Shown: positions 25,208-32,653 of the stretch, piece by piece
Layout: each line of letters begins with the position of its first letter
Position numbering within the stretch: the stretch's first letter is position 1
NCBI GenBank assembly: GCA_964236535.1
Contig: CAXSEF010000002.1
Coordinates: 79,784 to 143,783 of the forward strand
From: CAXSEF01 sp964236535
GTDB taxonomy: Bacteria > Pseudomonadota > Alphaproteobacteria > Acetobacterales > Acetobacteraceae
Reading direction: 5' to 3'
Length of the DNA stretch: 64,000 bases
The notes under the pieces: generated by a model
Told to the model about the DNA's origin: nothing
The model's database searches: none
What the model saw: only the letters and a program-made list of their open reading frames with translations
Made by a program: the position numbers and the translations under genes

Positions 25208-28200
25208 ATGACCCGCCCCCACCTGCTGGAAGCCCTCCAAACCCAGGTCCTGCTCGCCGACGGCGGCATGGGCAGCCGCGTGCAGGCGCTCACCCTCGAC
25301 GTCGAGGCCGACTACTGGAACCGCGAGAACTGCACCGAGGTGCTCAACCTGAGCCGCCCCGAGCTGGTGCGCGAGATCCACCGCGGCTACTACGCCGCCG
25401 GCGCCGACATGGTGGAAACCAACAGCTTCGGCGGCTCCCCGATCACCCTGGCCGAGTTCGACCTCGCCGACCGCACCCACGAGATCAACCGCGTCGCCGG
25501 CGAGCTGGCCCGCGAGGCCGCCGACAGCTTCGCCGACGGGCGCCACCGGTGGGTGCTGGGCTCGGTCGGCCCCGGCACCAAGCTGCCCAGCCTGGGCAAC
25601 ATCGCCTACGACCCGCTGGAGGCCGCACTCGCCGCGCAGTGCGCCGGCCTGATCGACGGCGGCGTCGACGCCATCCTGATCGAGACCTGCCAGGATACGC
25701 TGCAGATCAAGGCCGCGGTCAACGGCGCCAAGCTCGCCCGGGGCCGCGCCGGCACCGACACGCCGATCTTCGTGCAGGTCACGGTCGAGACCACCGGCAC
25801 CCTGCTGGTCGGCCCCGACATCGCCGCCGCCGCCACGGTGATCCACGCCCTCGACGTGCCGCTGCTCGGCCTGAACTGCGCCACCGGCCCGCAGGAGATG
25901 GCCGAGCACGTGCGCTGGATCTCGAACAACTGGCCCGGCCTGATCTCGGTGCTGCCAAACGCCGGCCTGCCCGAGCTGGTCGACGGCCAGACCCACTACC
26001 CGCTGAACGCCGCCGACATGGCCACCTGGGTGGAGCGCTTCGTCGCCGAGGACGGCGTCAACCTGATCGGCGGCTGCTGCGGCACCGGCCCCGACCACGT
26101 CGCGGCGCTGGACGCCATGCTGCGTCGCCGCGCCGGCGCCACCGCGCGCCCCACGCCCGCCCAGCGCACCCACCACTGGGTGCCCTCCGTCGCCAGCCTG
26201 TACGGCCAGGTCCCGTTCCGCCAGGAGAACAGCTACTTCTCCATCGGCGAGCGCTGCAACGCCAACGGCTCGAAGAAGTGGCGCGAGCTGCAGGAGCGCG
26301 CCGACTGGGACGGCTGCGTCTCCGTCGGCCGCGAGCAGTCCGCCGAGGGCTCCAACGCGCTCGACATCTGCACCGCCTTCGTCGGCCGCGACGAGGTGAT
26401 GGAGATGGACGAGGTGATCCGCCGCTTCACCGCCTCGGTCAACGCCCCCCTGGTCATCGATTCCACCGAGACCAACGTCATCGAATCGGCCCTCAAGCTG
26501 CACGGCGGCAAGCCGATCATCAACTCGATCAACTTCGAGGACGGCGAGCACATGGCGGAGGAACGCCTGCTCCTCGCCCGCAGGTTCGGCGCCGCCCTGG
26601 TGGCGCTCACCATCGACGAGCAGGGCATGGCCAAGACCCCCGACCGCAAGCTCGCCATCGCCACCCGCCTCGTCGAGTTCGCCTGCGACCGCCACGGCCT
26701 GCCGCAGTCCGACCTGCTGATCGACCCCCTGGTGCTCACCATCGCCACCGGAATGGAGGACGACCGCAAGCTCGGCCAGTGGACGCTCGAAGGCATCAAG
26801 GCGATCCGCGACCGCTACCCCGACGTGCAGATCGTGCTCGGCCTGTCCAACGTCAGCTTCGGCCTCAACCCCGCCGCCCGCGCCGTGCTGAACTCGGTGT
26901 TCCTCGACCACGCCACCCGCGCCGGCATGACCGCCGCCATCGTCCACGTCAGCAAGATCCGCCCGCTGCACCTCATCCCCGCCGAGGAGGTCAAGGTCAT
27001 GGAGGACCTGATCTTCGACCGCCGCACCGAGGGCTACGACCCGCTGCAGCAGGTCCTCGCCATGTTCGCCGACCGCAAGCTCGCCGACGCCACCAAGAAG
27101 GTGCGCGCCGACACCGTGCAGGGCCGCCTCAAGGACCGCATCGTCGACGGCGACCGCAAGGGCCTGACCGCCGAGCTCGACGAGGCGATGTGCGAAATGC
27201 CCGCGCTCGACATCATCAACACAGTGCTGCTCGACGGCATGAAGGTCGTGGGCGAGCTGTTCGGCGCCGGCAAGATGCAGCTCCCCTTCGTGCTGCAGTC
27301 CGCCGAAACCATGAAGGCCGCCGTCGCCCACCTCGAGCCCCACATGGAGAAGGTCGCCGGCCAGGAGAAAGGCACCATCGTGCTCGCCACCGTGAAAGGC
27401 GACGTGCACGACATCGGCAAGAACCTGGTCGACATCATCCTGACCAACAACGGCTACCGCGTGGTCAACCTCGGCATCAAGGTCCCGCTCGCCGACATGG
27501 TCGCCGCCGTGCGCGAGCACCACGCCCACGCCATCGGCATGTCCGGCCTGCTGGTGAAATCCACCGTCGTGATGCGCGAGAACCTGGAGGAGATGAGCCG
27601 CCAGGGCCTCGACGTCCCCGTCCTGCTCGGCGGCGCAGCACTCACCCGCAACTACGTCGAGGACACCTGCGTGCAGTCCTACGCCTCCGGCCGCGTGGTC
27701 TACGCCCGCGACGCCTTCGACGGCCTCAACCTGATGGAGCGCGTCACCGGCAACGGCTTCGACGACTACCTCGCCGCCATCCAGTCCAGGCGCGTCGGCC
27801 GCGCCCGCAACACCACCCGCACCCTCGGCCAGGCCGACGCCCGCGCCTTCGCCCCGGTCGACGTCGCCGCCACCCAGGCCCGCCGCCGCCGCCTCACCCG
27901 GCCGGCCCCGGTGATCGAGCCGCCGTTCTGGGGCCCGCGCACCCTCGCCGCCACCACCCGCGCCGTGCTGCCCTTCCTCAACGAGCGCAGCCTGTACCAA
28001 TTCCAGTGGGGCTTCCGCAAACAGGGCCGCACCCTCGACGACTTCCTCGGCTGGGCCAAGCAGGAGCTCCGCCCGGTCATGAAGCGCATGCTCGCCCTCT
28101 GCGAGGCCGACGACATCCTCCACCCCCAGGCGATCTACGGCTACTGGAAGGCCGCCGGCCAGGGCAACGACCTCATCGTGTTCGACCAGGACGGCACCAC

Positions 28201-28699
28201 CGAACGCGCCCGCTTCGCCCTGCCCCGCCAGCCGCGCGAGGACGGCGAGTGCATCGCCGACTTCTTCCGCGACGTCGACGACGAAAGCCGCGACACCATC
28301 GGCCTCCAGGTCGTCACCGTCGGCCAGCAGGCCTCCGACACCGCCCGCGACTGGTTCGCCGACAACCGCTACCAGGACTACCTCTACCTGCACGGCCTCT
28401 CCGTGGAGATGGCCGAAGCCATGGCCGAATACACCCACAAGCGCATCCGCGCCGAGCTCGGCTTCGCCGCCGAGGACGACCGCGACATGGAACGCATGCT
28501 GCAGCAGAACTACCGCGGCAGCCGCTACTCCTTCGGCTACCCCGCCTGCCCGAAAATCGAGGACCAGGACTCCCTGCTCCGCCTGCTCGGCGCCGAACGC
28601 ATCGGCATCTCGCTCTCCGACGAGCACCAGCTCCACCCGGAACAATCCACCAGCGCCATCGTCGTCCTCAACCCCGCCGCCAAGTACTTCTCGGTCTGA
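25208..28699 (+). CDS. metH: Cobalamin-dependent methionine synthase
   Basis: MetH transfers the methyl group of 5-methyltetrahydrofolate to homocysteine through methylcobalamin. The 1163-residue protein is full length. The homocysteine domain (about 1-320) has the zinc ligands in LLGLNCATG and IGGCCGTGPDH. The folate domain (about 335-620) has VPFRQENSYFSIGERCNANG and NSINFEDGE. The B12 region (about 640-880) has the cobalamin-ligating motif DVHDIGKN and GMSGLLVKSTVVM. The reactivation domain (about 900-1163) has RGSRYSFGYPACPKIEDQ and ends in the typical NPAAKYFSV. It is probably regulated by the upstream ArsR-type protein. The gap between the two genes is repeat R11. Confidence 0.98.
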   Translation: MTRPHLLEALQTQVLLADGGMGSRVQALTLDVEADYWNRENCTEVLNLSRPELVREIHRGYYAAGADMVETNSFGGSPITLAEFDLADRTHEINRVAGELAREAADSFADGRHRWVLGSVGPGTKLPSLGNIAYDPLEAALAAQCAGLIDGGVDAILIETCQDTLQIKAAVNGAKLARGRAGTDTPIFVQVTVETTGTLLVGPDIAAAATVIHALDVPLLGLNCATGPQEMAEHVRWISNNWPGLISVLPNAGLPELVDGQTHYPLNAADMATWVERFVAEDGVNLIGGCCGTGPDHVAALDAMLRRRAGATARPTPAQRTHHWVPSVASLYGQVPFRQENSYFSIGERCNANGSKKWRELQERADWDGCVSVGREQSAEGSNALDICTAFVGRDEVMEMDEVIRRFTASVNAPLVIDSTETNVIESALKLHGGKPIINSINFEDGEHMAEERLLLARRFGAALVALTIDEQGMAKTPDRKLAIATRLVEFACDRHGLPQSDLLIDPLVLTIATGMEDDRKLGQWTLEGIKAIRDRYPDVQIVLGLSNVSFGLNPAARAVLNSVFLDHATRAGMTAAIVHVSKIRPLHLIPAEEVKVMEDLIFDRRTEGYDPLQQVLAMFADRKLADATKKVRADTVQGRLKDRIVDGDRKGLTAELDEAMCEMPALDIINTVLLDGMKVVGELFGAGKMQLPFVLQSAETMKAAVAHLEPHMEKVAGQEKGTIVLATVKGDVHDIGKNLVDIILTNNGYRVVNLGIKVPLADMVAAVREHHAHAIGMSGLLVKSTVVMRENLEEMSRQGLDVPVLLGGAALTRNYVEDTCVQSYASGRVVYARDAFDGLNLMERVTGNGFDDYLAAIQSRRVGRARNTTRTLGQADARAFAPVDVAATQARRRRLTRPAPVIEPPFWGPRTLAATTRAVLPFLNERSLYQFQWGFRKQGRTLDDFLGWAKQELRPVMKRMLALCEADDILHPQAIYGYWKAAGQGNDLIVFDQDGTTERARFALPRQPREDGECIADFFRDVDDESRDTIGLQVVTVGQQASDTARDWFADNRYQDYLYLHGLSVEMAEAMAEYTHKRIRAELGFAAEDDRDMERMLQQNYRGSRYSFGYPACPKIEDQDSLLRLLGAERIGISLSDEHQLHPEQSTSAIVVLNPAAKYFSV

Positions 28700-28702
28700 C
28701 GC

Positions 28703-28782
28703 AGGCACAGCCAAGGAGGAAGACAAGGCCAGGGCTCTGCCCTGGACCCGCTGGGGCCTGAGGCCCCAGACCCACATACGAA
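28703..28782 (+). repeat. Dispersed repeat, copy R12 (double hairpin)
   Basis: Two perfect three-base-loop hairpins follow the metH stop: CCAGGGC-TCT-GCCCTGG and TGGGGCC-TGA-GGCCCCA. There is no U-tract, so this is not a standard intrinsic terminator, although the position is right for one. The second loop is a TGA codon. Confidence 0.75.
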
Positions 28783-28798
28783 AGCGGCTGCGACCGTA

Positions 28799-29155
28799 TT
28801 GCGCTTGGATCGGGCGCGATCGCATAACGATGCGCCCGAGAGGTTGACCGAAGGGCTGCTGGTTGTCGCGCTGGAAGAGCGCGAGCATATCCTGCGCGCT
28901 GTAGCCGAAATGCGGCTCGCCGCGGTCTCTCAGGATTATGACCGCGCGGATGTCTTGTGGCGGTCGATCGAACCCGCCCTTGCCGCAATTGCCAAGTACG
29001 TGCTTAAGCAAGCCGACGCCTTTGTAATGAACGTTAATAAAGCTGTTGCGGCTGGCATTGGTGTCGCCATGTTAATTACGCTAGCCTGGGCTATCGGCCT
29101 TCTTAACAACGCAGACGCAATCGGTAGCTTACTGAAGCTAATACATCCAGGATGA
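28799..29155 (+). CDS. Small protein with C-terminal membrane segment, unknown
   Basis: The frame opens at a TTG (28799) and gives 118 residues. Residues about 20-75 form an amphipathic helical region (LVVALEEREHILRAVAEMRL). A single membrane helix AAGIGVAMLITLAWAIGLLN follows near the C-terminus. The sequence is lower in GC than its neighbours, especially 28980-29155, which suggests recent transfer. I recognise no family and no partner. Tail-anchored topology is inferred from the lack of an N-terminal signal. Confidence 0.55.
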   Translation: MRLDRARSHNDAPERLTEGLLVVALEEREHILRAVAEMRLAAVSQDYDRADVLWRSIEPALAAIAKYVLKQADAFVMNVNKAVAAGIGVAMLITLAWAIGLLNNADAIGSLLKLIHPG

Positions 29156-29222
29156 CCGACCGACGTTAAGGGTCGTCTCAACCAAGCACGACCGCGCCGC
29201 CGCCGCCGCACCCGATCCTTCC

Positions 29223-29645
29223 CTAGCCGGTGCTGGACGTCGCTTTACGTCGCCTCCCTCCGCGCTCGCCGTCGCGCCTCGGAGCCGCGGCCTTCGTGGT
29301 AACGCGTGCCCGCCCACTCCCTGCGCCAAGCCGAGCTTCCATCCAGCGCCGCGAACCCAGCACCCCTTCCAGCAATGCGGGCACCGAGAAGTCCGCATCC
29401 AGCCGCGGGAAATGGATGCCGAGCCCGAACGCCTCCGCCACAACAGCCGTCAGGTCATCGCGCGATGCGTCCCGCAAGCCTTCGGCATCCCGCGGCGCAA
29501 AACCGATCTCGACACCGCTGGTAAGCCGAACGATGACCCGGTCGCGCCCTGCATCGCAGTGCACACTCTCGGCCCGCGGCCCACGCAGGCGCTCTTCGCC
29601 ACGCGCCCTTGCCGCCTCGAACTGCTCCGCCGTCAGCTCAGCCAT
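29223..29645 (-). CDS. DUF2442-domain protein
   Basis: The 140-residue product has the DUF2442 core: DAGRDRVIVRLTSGVEIGFA followed by LTAVVAEAFGLGIHFPRLDA and DFSVPALLEGVLGSRRW. The remaining C-terminus is a basic Lys/Arg-rich tail. DUF2442 genes are commonly paired with DUF4160 genes in compact two-gene units that behave like toxin-antitoxin or accessory modules. Here its ATG overlaps the end of the DUF4160 gene by 8 bases, so the pair is translated together. Function is not established. Confidence 0.85.
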   Translation of the reverse strand: MAELTAEQFEAARARGEERLRGPRAESVHCDAGRDRVIVRLTSGVEIGFAPRDAEGLRDASRDDLTAVVAEAFGLGIHFPRLDADFSVPALLEGVLGSRRWMEARLGAGSGRARVTTKAAAPRRDGERGGRRRKATSSTG

Positions 29646-29868
29646 GGAACCGCCTCCAATCCTCCATCAGTGCCGCCTGGTGCTCGGAAATCAGGCCCAG
29701 AACCCGCCTGGCGTCCGGCTCGCTGCAGCCGATGGCCTCCGTGTCCGCCGGCCTGCCAGAGCAACCACCACGACCCACCCCCGGCCCGATGACATGGACG
29801 TGGGCCGGCGAATGATCGTTCGGGTATATCGCGACCCTCAGCCCGTCGATCCGCAGCACCGTCGGCAC
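29638..29868 (-). CDS. DUF4160-domain protein, atypical centre
   Basis: The 76-residue product begins PTVLRIDGLRVAIYPNDHSP AHVHV, the hallmark start of DUF4160. It ends in a helical DARRVLGLISEHQAALMEDW. The central segment (GRGGCSGRPADTEAIGCSEP) does not look like the usual beta strand of the family. This could reflect a diverged branch or two compensating frameshifts. It overlaps the downstream DUF2442 gene by 8 bases and is the first gene of the pair. Confidence 0.72.
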   Translation of the reverse strand: MPTVLRIDGLRVAIYPNDHSPAHVHVIGPGVGRGGCSGRPADTEAIGCSEPDARRVLGLISEHQAALMEDWRRFHG

Positions 29869-29956
29869 CGCTCCAGCCTATCGAAACTCTGCCCTCAGGA
29901 TAGCTGCGACAGACGACTGGTCCCCGACCACCCACCCGACCCGAACTCCGCCCCGC

Positions 29957-31246
29957 TCACCCCGCCAGCCCGATCCGCCACGCCGTCCCCGCCCCCTCCT
30001 CCCGGGCCCCCTCCTCGCGCGCCAGCGACGCGCCCGCCTGCCGCACCAGCCGCTCGACGAACCCCAGCCCGGCGCTGCCGTCGCGCGCGCCCGCGAAGCC
30101 GCGCCCGTCATCCTCCACGCTCAGCACCGCCCCCGCCGCGCCGCTTGCGAGCCGCACCGTGACCCGCCCGCCGCCCTGCGACGGGAACGCGTGCTCGCAG
30201 GCGTTGGCGACCAGCTCGTTGACCGCGACGCCGAGCTGCAGCGCCTGTCCGCGCGGCACCGACAGCGGCACCGACCGCACCTCCAGCGCGATGCCGCGCG
30301 AGCCCAGCTCGCCCGCCGCGGCGATGCGGGCGCACAGCGTGCCCAGGTAGACGTCGAACGCGATCGCCTCCGCGGCCACACCCGACGCCGGCGGGCCGAG
30401 CAGGTGGTCGTACAGCCCGGCCAGCGCCATCACCCGCCGCGCCACCCGCCCGAGCCCGCCCTGCGCCGCGCCCATCGCCTCGCGATCCGCGCTCATCGCC
30501 TCGCGATCCGCACCCATCGCCTCGCGATCCGCAATCGAGCAGATCGCCTGCAGGTCGTTGCGCACCCGGTGGTGCAGCTCGTCGAGGCAGGCCCTGTGGT
30601 CGGCCTCGACCCGCGCCCGCTCCCGGCCTTGCGCCGCCCGTTCCTCCTCCAGCCGCGCCGCCTGCCGCTCCTGCGCGCCATCACGCACCACCAGGCCCAC
30701 GGCGCGCGCCAGCAGCTGCACGAAGCAGACGTCGAGCGCGCTGAACGCCCGCGCGCCCACGCATTCGAGCACGCCGAACCCCACGCCCGCCTCGCCCGGG
30801 ACGACGACCGCGACGCACCCGCCGCCGCGCTCCCGTTCCGGCAGGCCGGGCACGCGCCGCGCCGCGCCGGCGATCTCGCACACGACCGGAAGTCCGTCCC
30901 GCCAGGCATCTCCCGCGGCGGTGCCCGCCTCGTCGTGCCGCGGCATCGCCGCCATCCCCGCCACGTCCCAGCCGACCTGCGCCTGCACCAGGAACCCCGC
31001 GTCTGGCGCACAAACGAGCAGCCGCGCGCGGCGCACCCGGAGCCCCGCCGCCGCGACCCGGCACGCCTCGTCCGCCACCGCCGCCAGGCCGCGACCCTCG
31101 CCGGCAAATCCGGTGAACTCCGCCGCCAGCCGCATCTGCCGTCGCAGCCGGCCGCAGCCGGGCGCCGCAACCTCCTGCAGACGCGCCGCCGCGCCTGCCG
31201 CGGCACCATCGGGCCCGGATAGGTGATGCGGCCGGTTATCCGTCAT
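29957..31246 (-). CDS. GAF-domain sensor histidine kinase (HWE/HisKA_2 type)
   Basis: The 429-residue protein starts at ATG 31246. It has a GAF-like sensory domain (about 55-210), a short coiled coil, the H-box LDELHHRVRNDLQAI typical of HisKA_2/HWE kinases, and an ATPase domain with the N-box NELVANACEHAF and G-box DDGRGF. No membrane segment is present, so it senses a cytoplasmic signal. Between the H-box and the ATPase domain the protein has a seven-residue unit repeated three times (ADREAMG, ADREAMS, ADREAMG), encoded by a 21-bp tandem repeat. It is divergent from the gapped small gene and the Crp/Fnr gene. No response regulator lies adjacent. Confidence 0.9.
   Translation of the reverse strand: MTDNRPHHLSGPDGAAAGAAARLQEVAAPGCGRLRRQMRLAAEFTGFAGEGRGLAAVADEACRVAAAGLRVRRARLLVCAPDAGFLVQAQVGWDVAGMAAMPRHDEAGTAAGDAWRDGLPVVCEIAGAARRVPGLPERERGGGCVAVVVPGEAGVGFGVLECVGARAFSALDVCFVQLLARAVGLVVRDGAQERQAARLEEERAAQGRERARVEADHRACLDELHHRVRNDLQAICSIADREAMGADREAMSADREAMGAAQGGLGRVARRVMALAGLYDHLLGPPASGVAAEAIAFDVYLGTLCARIAAAGELGSRGIALEVRSVPLSVPRGQALQLGVAVNELVANACEHAFPSQGGGRVTVRLASGAAGAVLSVEDDGRGFAGARDGSAGLGFVERLVRQAGASLAREEGAREEGAGTAWRIGLAG
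30470..30532 (-). repeat. 21-bp tandem repeat (3 copies) inside the histidine kinase gene
   Basis: Three tandem 21-base units (30470-30490, 30491-30511, 30512-30532) differ at only the first and third or fourth bases. Each ends CATCGCCTCGCGATCCGC. The length keeps the reading frame, so copy number could vary without breaking the kinase. Confidence 0.9.
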
Positions 31247-31363
31247 GGCTTGCCACCGTCCTGGGAAGCTGCCGCCCGGCAGAACACCATAATACTCACT
31301 TGCGCAACACGCTGAACTATACTGGTTATGCGACAGCCCTTGCCGCAGGTGCTGACCTGCGCC
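31247..31363. promoter_or_regulatory. Divergent intergenic region, kinase / small gene
   Basis: This is a locally AT-rich stretch (ATAATACTCA, then AACTATACTGGTTATG) between the divergent kinase and small-gene starts and must hold both promoters. TATACT and, on the other strand, TATTAT are possible -10 elements. No -35 with proper spacing was convincing. Confidence 0.4.
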
Positions 31364-31459
31364 ATGACCTCGAACCCCGAACCAGGCGGACCCGACCCCC
31401 ACGGCCAGGCCGCGCTGATGCTGTGCGAGAGCCTGGCCTGCCTGCTCATCGAGCATGGC
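31364..31459 (+). CDS. Small hypothetical protein, 3' end lost in assembly gap
   Basis: Only 32 residues are visible, starting at ATG 31364 (an in-frame ATG at 31328 is also possible). The sequence includes QAALMLCESLACLLIEHG, which looks like a small helical alphaproteobacterial protein that I cannot name with certainty. The rest is in the 100-N gap, so the length is unknown. It is on the same strand as the Crp/Fnr gene and may be co-transcribed with it. Confidence 0.55.
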
Positions 31460-31559
31460 NNNNNNNNNNNNNNNNNNNNNNNNNNNNNNNNNNNNNNNNN
31501 NNNNNNNNNNNNNNNNNNNNNNNNNNNNNNNNNNNNNNNNNNNNNNNNNNNNNNNNNNN
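31460..31559. other. Assembly gap of 100 N
   Basis: Exactly 100 unknown bases, the usual placeholder for a scaffold join of unsized gap. The true distance is not known, and the small gene upstream is cut by it. Confidence 1.
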
Positions 31560-31593
31560 GGCCGGCCTTGGGCCCAGGTCCCGGAGTCGCCGC

Positions 31594-32421
31594 ATGAACC
31601 GAGCCGCCACCGGGTTTGACCCGACCACGCCGGCCGTCGCCAATCCGTTGGCCCGCAAGCTCGCGCTGTTCGCGCCGCTCTCCGCCGTCGATCGCGCGGT
31701 GCTCGACGCCCTGACCACGGGCGAGCAGGACCACCCCGCCGGCACCGACCTGGTCCGCGAGGGCATGGCGCCGCGCCCGGTGTTCCTGCTCAAGCAGGGC
31801 ATGGCGGTGCGCTACCGCAGCCTGCCCGACGGCGGGCGGCAGATCATGACCTTCCTGATTCCCGGCGACCTGTGCGACCCGCACATGTTCCTGCTGGGTG
31901 CAATGGACCACTCGATCGGCGCCATCACCGACGTCCGGGTGGCGCCGATCCTGCGCGAGGCGCTGATGGACACCTTCACCGCCCACCCGCGCATCTCGGC
32001 GGCGCTGTGGTGGTCCTCGCTGCAGGAGGAGGCCATGCTGCGCGAGCGCATCGTCTCGCTCGGCCGCCGCGATGCGCGCGGCCGCATCGCCTACCTGCTG
32101 TGCGAGCTGCTCTGGCGCCACGCCGCCATGGGCCTCGCCGCCCACGACACCTTCCGCCTGCCGCTCACCCAGACCGACCTCGGCGACGCGCTCGGCCTCA
32201 CCCCGGTGCACGTCAACCGCGTGCTCAAGGACTTCCGCCAGCGCGGCCTGATCGCGATCCAGCGTCGCATGCTGTGCGTGCTCGACCCCGACGGACTGCA
32301 GGACACCGCCGCCTTCAACAAGGACTACCTCCACCTCGGCGGCGCCTCCCCCGAGGTCGTGCGCTACTTCGACCGCCTGGAAGACCAGCGCCGCTCGGCC
32401 GACGGCCTCGTCGCCTCCTGA
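31594..32421 (+). CDS. Crp/Fnr-family transcriptional regulator
   Basis: The 275-residue protein has an N-terminal cyclic-nucleotide-binding-like beta roll (GMAVRYRSLPDGGRQIMTFL, IPGDLCDPHMFLLGAMDHSI) and a C-terminal Crp-type winged helix (LPLTQTDLGDALGLTPVHVN, RVLKDFRQRGLIAI). No Cys cluster for a 4Fe-4S centre and no clear cAMP-contacting Arg/Glu loop are seen, so the effector is unknown. The TGA stop is formed by TGACCTGCAGGC, the left part of the adjacent repeat, so the original gene may have ended elsewhere. It lies opposite a soluble histidine kinase, a common pairing. Confidence 0.92.
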   Translation: MNRAATGFDPTTPAVANPLARKLALFAPLSAVDRAVLDALTTGEQDHPAGTDLVREGMAPRPVFLLKQGMAVRYRSLPDGGRQIMTFLIPGDLCDPHMFLLGAMDHSIGAITDVRVAPILREALMDTFTAHPRISAALWWSSLQEEAMLRERIVSLGRRDARGRIAYLLCELLWRHAAMGLAAHDTFRLPLTQTDLGDALGLTPVHVNRVLKDFRQRGLIAIQRRMLCVLDPDGLQDTAAFNKDYLHLGGASPEVVRYFDRLEDQRRSADGLVAS

Positions 32422-32580
32422 CCTGCAGGCGAAGCAAGGCCGCGCTCTCCCTCTGCCCGAGGCCTTCGGAAACCCCTGCCTTGGGCAAATGGATCCCAAA
32501 GGCCGGGCCTTTGGCGGAGTCCAGAGGCAGAGCCTCTGGCCTTGCCTGCCCGCCCCCTCACACTCCAACACCCACCCACC
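32419..32580 (+). mobile_element. MITE-like repeat, copy R13
   Basis: The left end TGACCTGCAGGCGAAGCAAG overlaps the Crp-gene stop. It then has GGCCTTCGGAAACCCC, ATGGATCCCAAAGGCCGGGC with CCAAAGGC-CGG-GCCTTTGG, the AGA-loop hairpin CCAGAGGC/GCCTCTGG, and a degenerate right end near 32560-32580. The outer 15-20 bases of the left terminus are missing. Confidence 0.8.
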
Positions 32581-32653
32581 GAGCCCGCCGCCCATACCCG
32601 AACGCCCCCCGCCCCGCTATACGTCCGCCCGCAACGATCGCGGGTCACGGCGC

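Noticed and set aside
28703..28782. Standard intrinsic terminator after metH
   Set aside because: Hairpins are perfect but there is no U-tract, and the same hairpins occur in front of and inside genes.
24854..29011. 1385-residue minus-strand frame opposite metH
   Set aside because: Composition is repetitive Gly/Val/Asp/His with no domain; metH on the other strand is certain.
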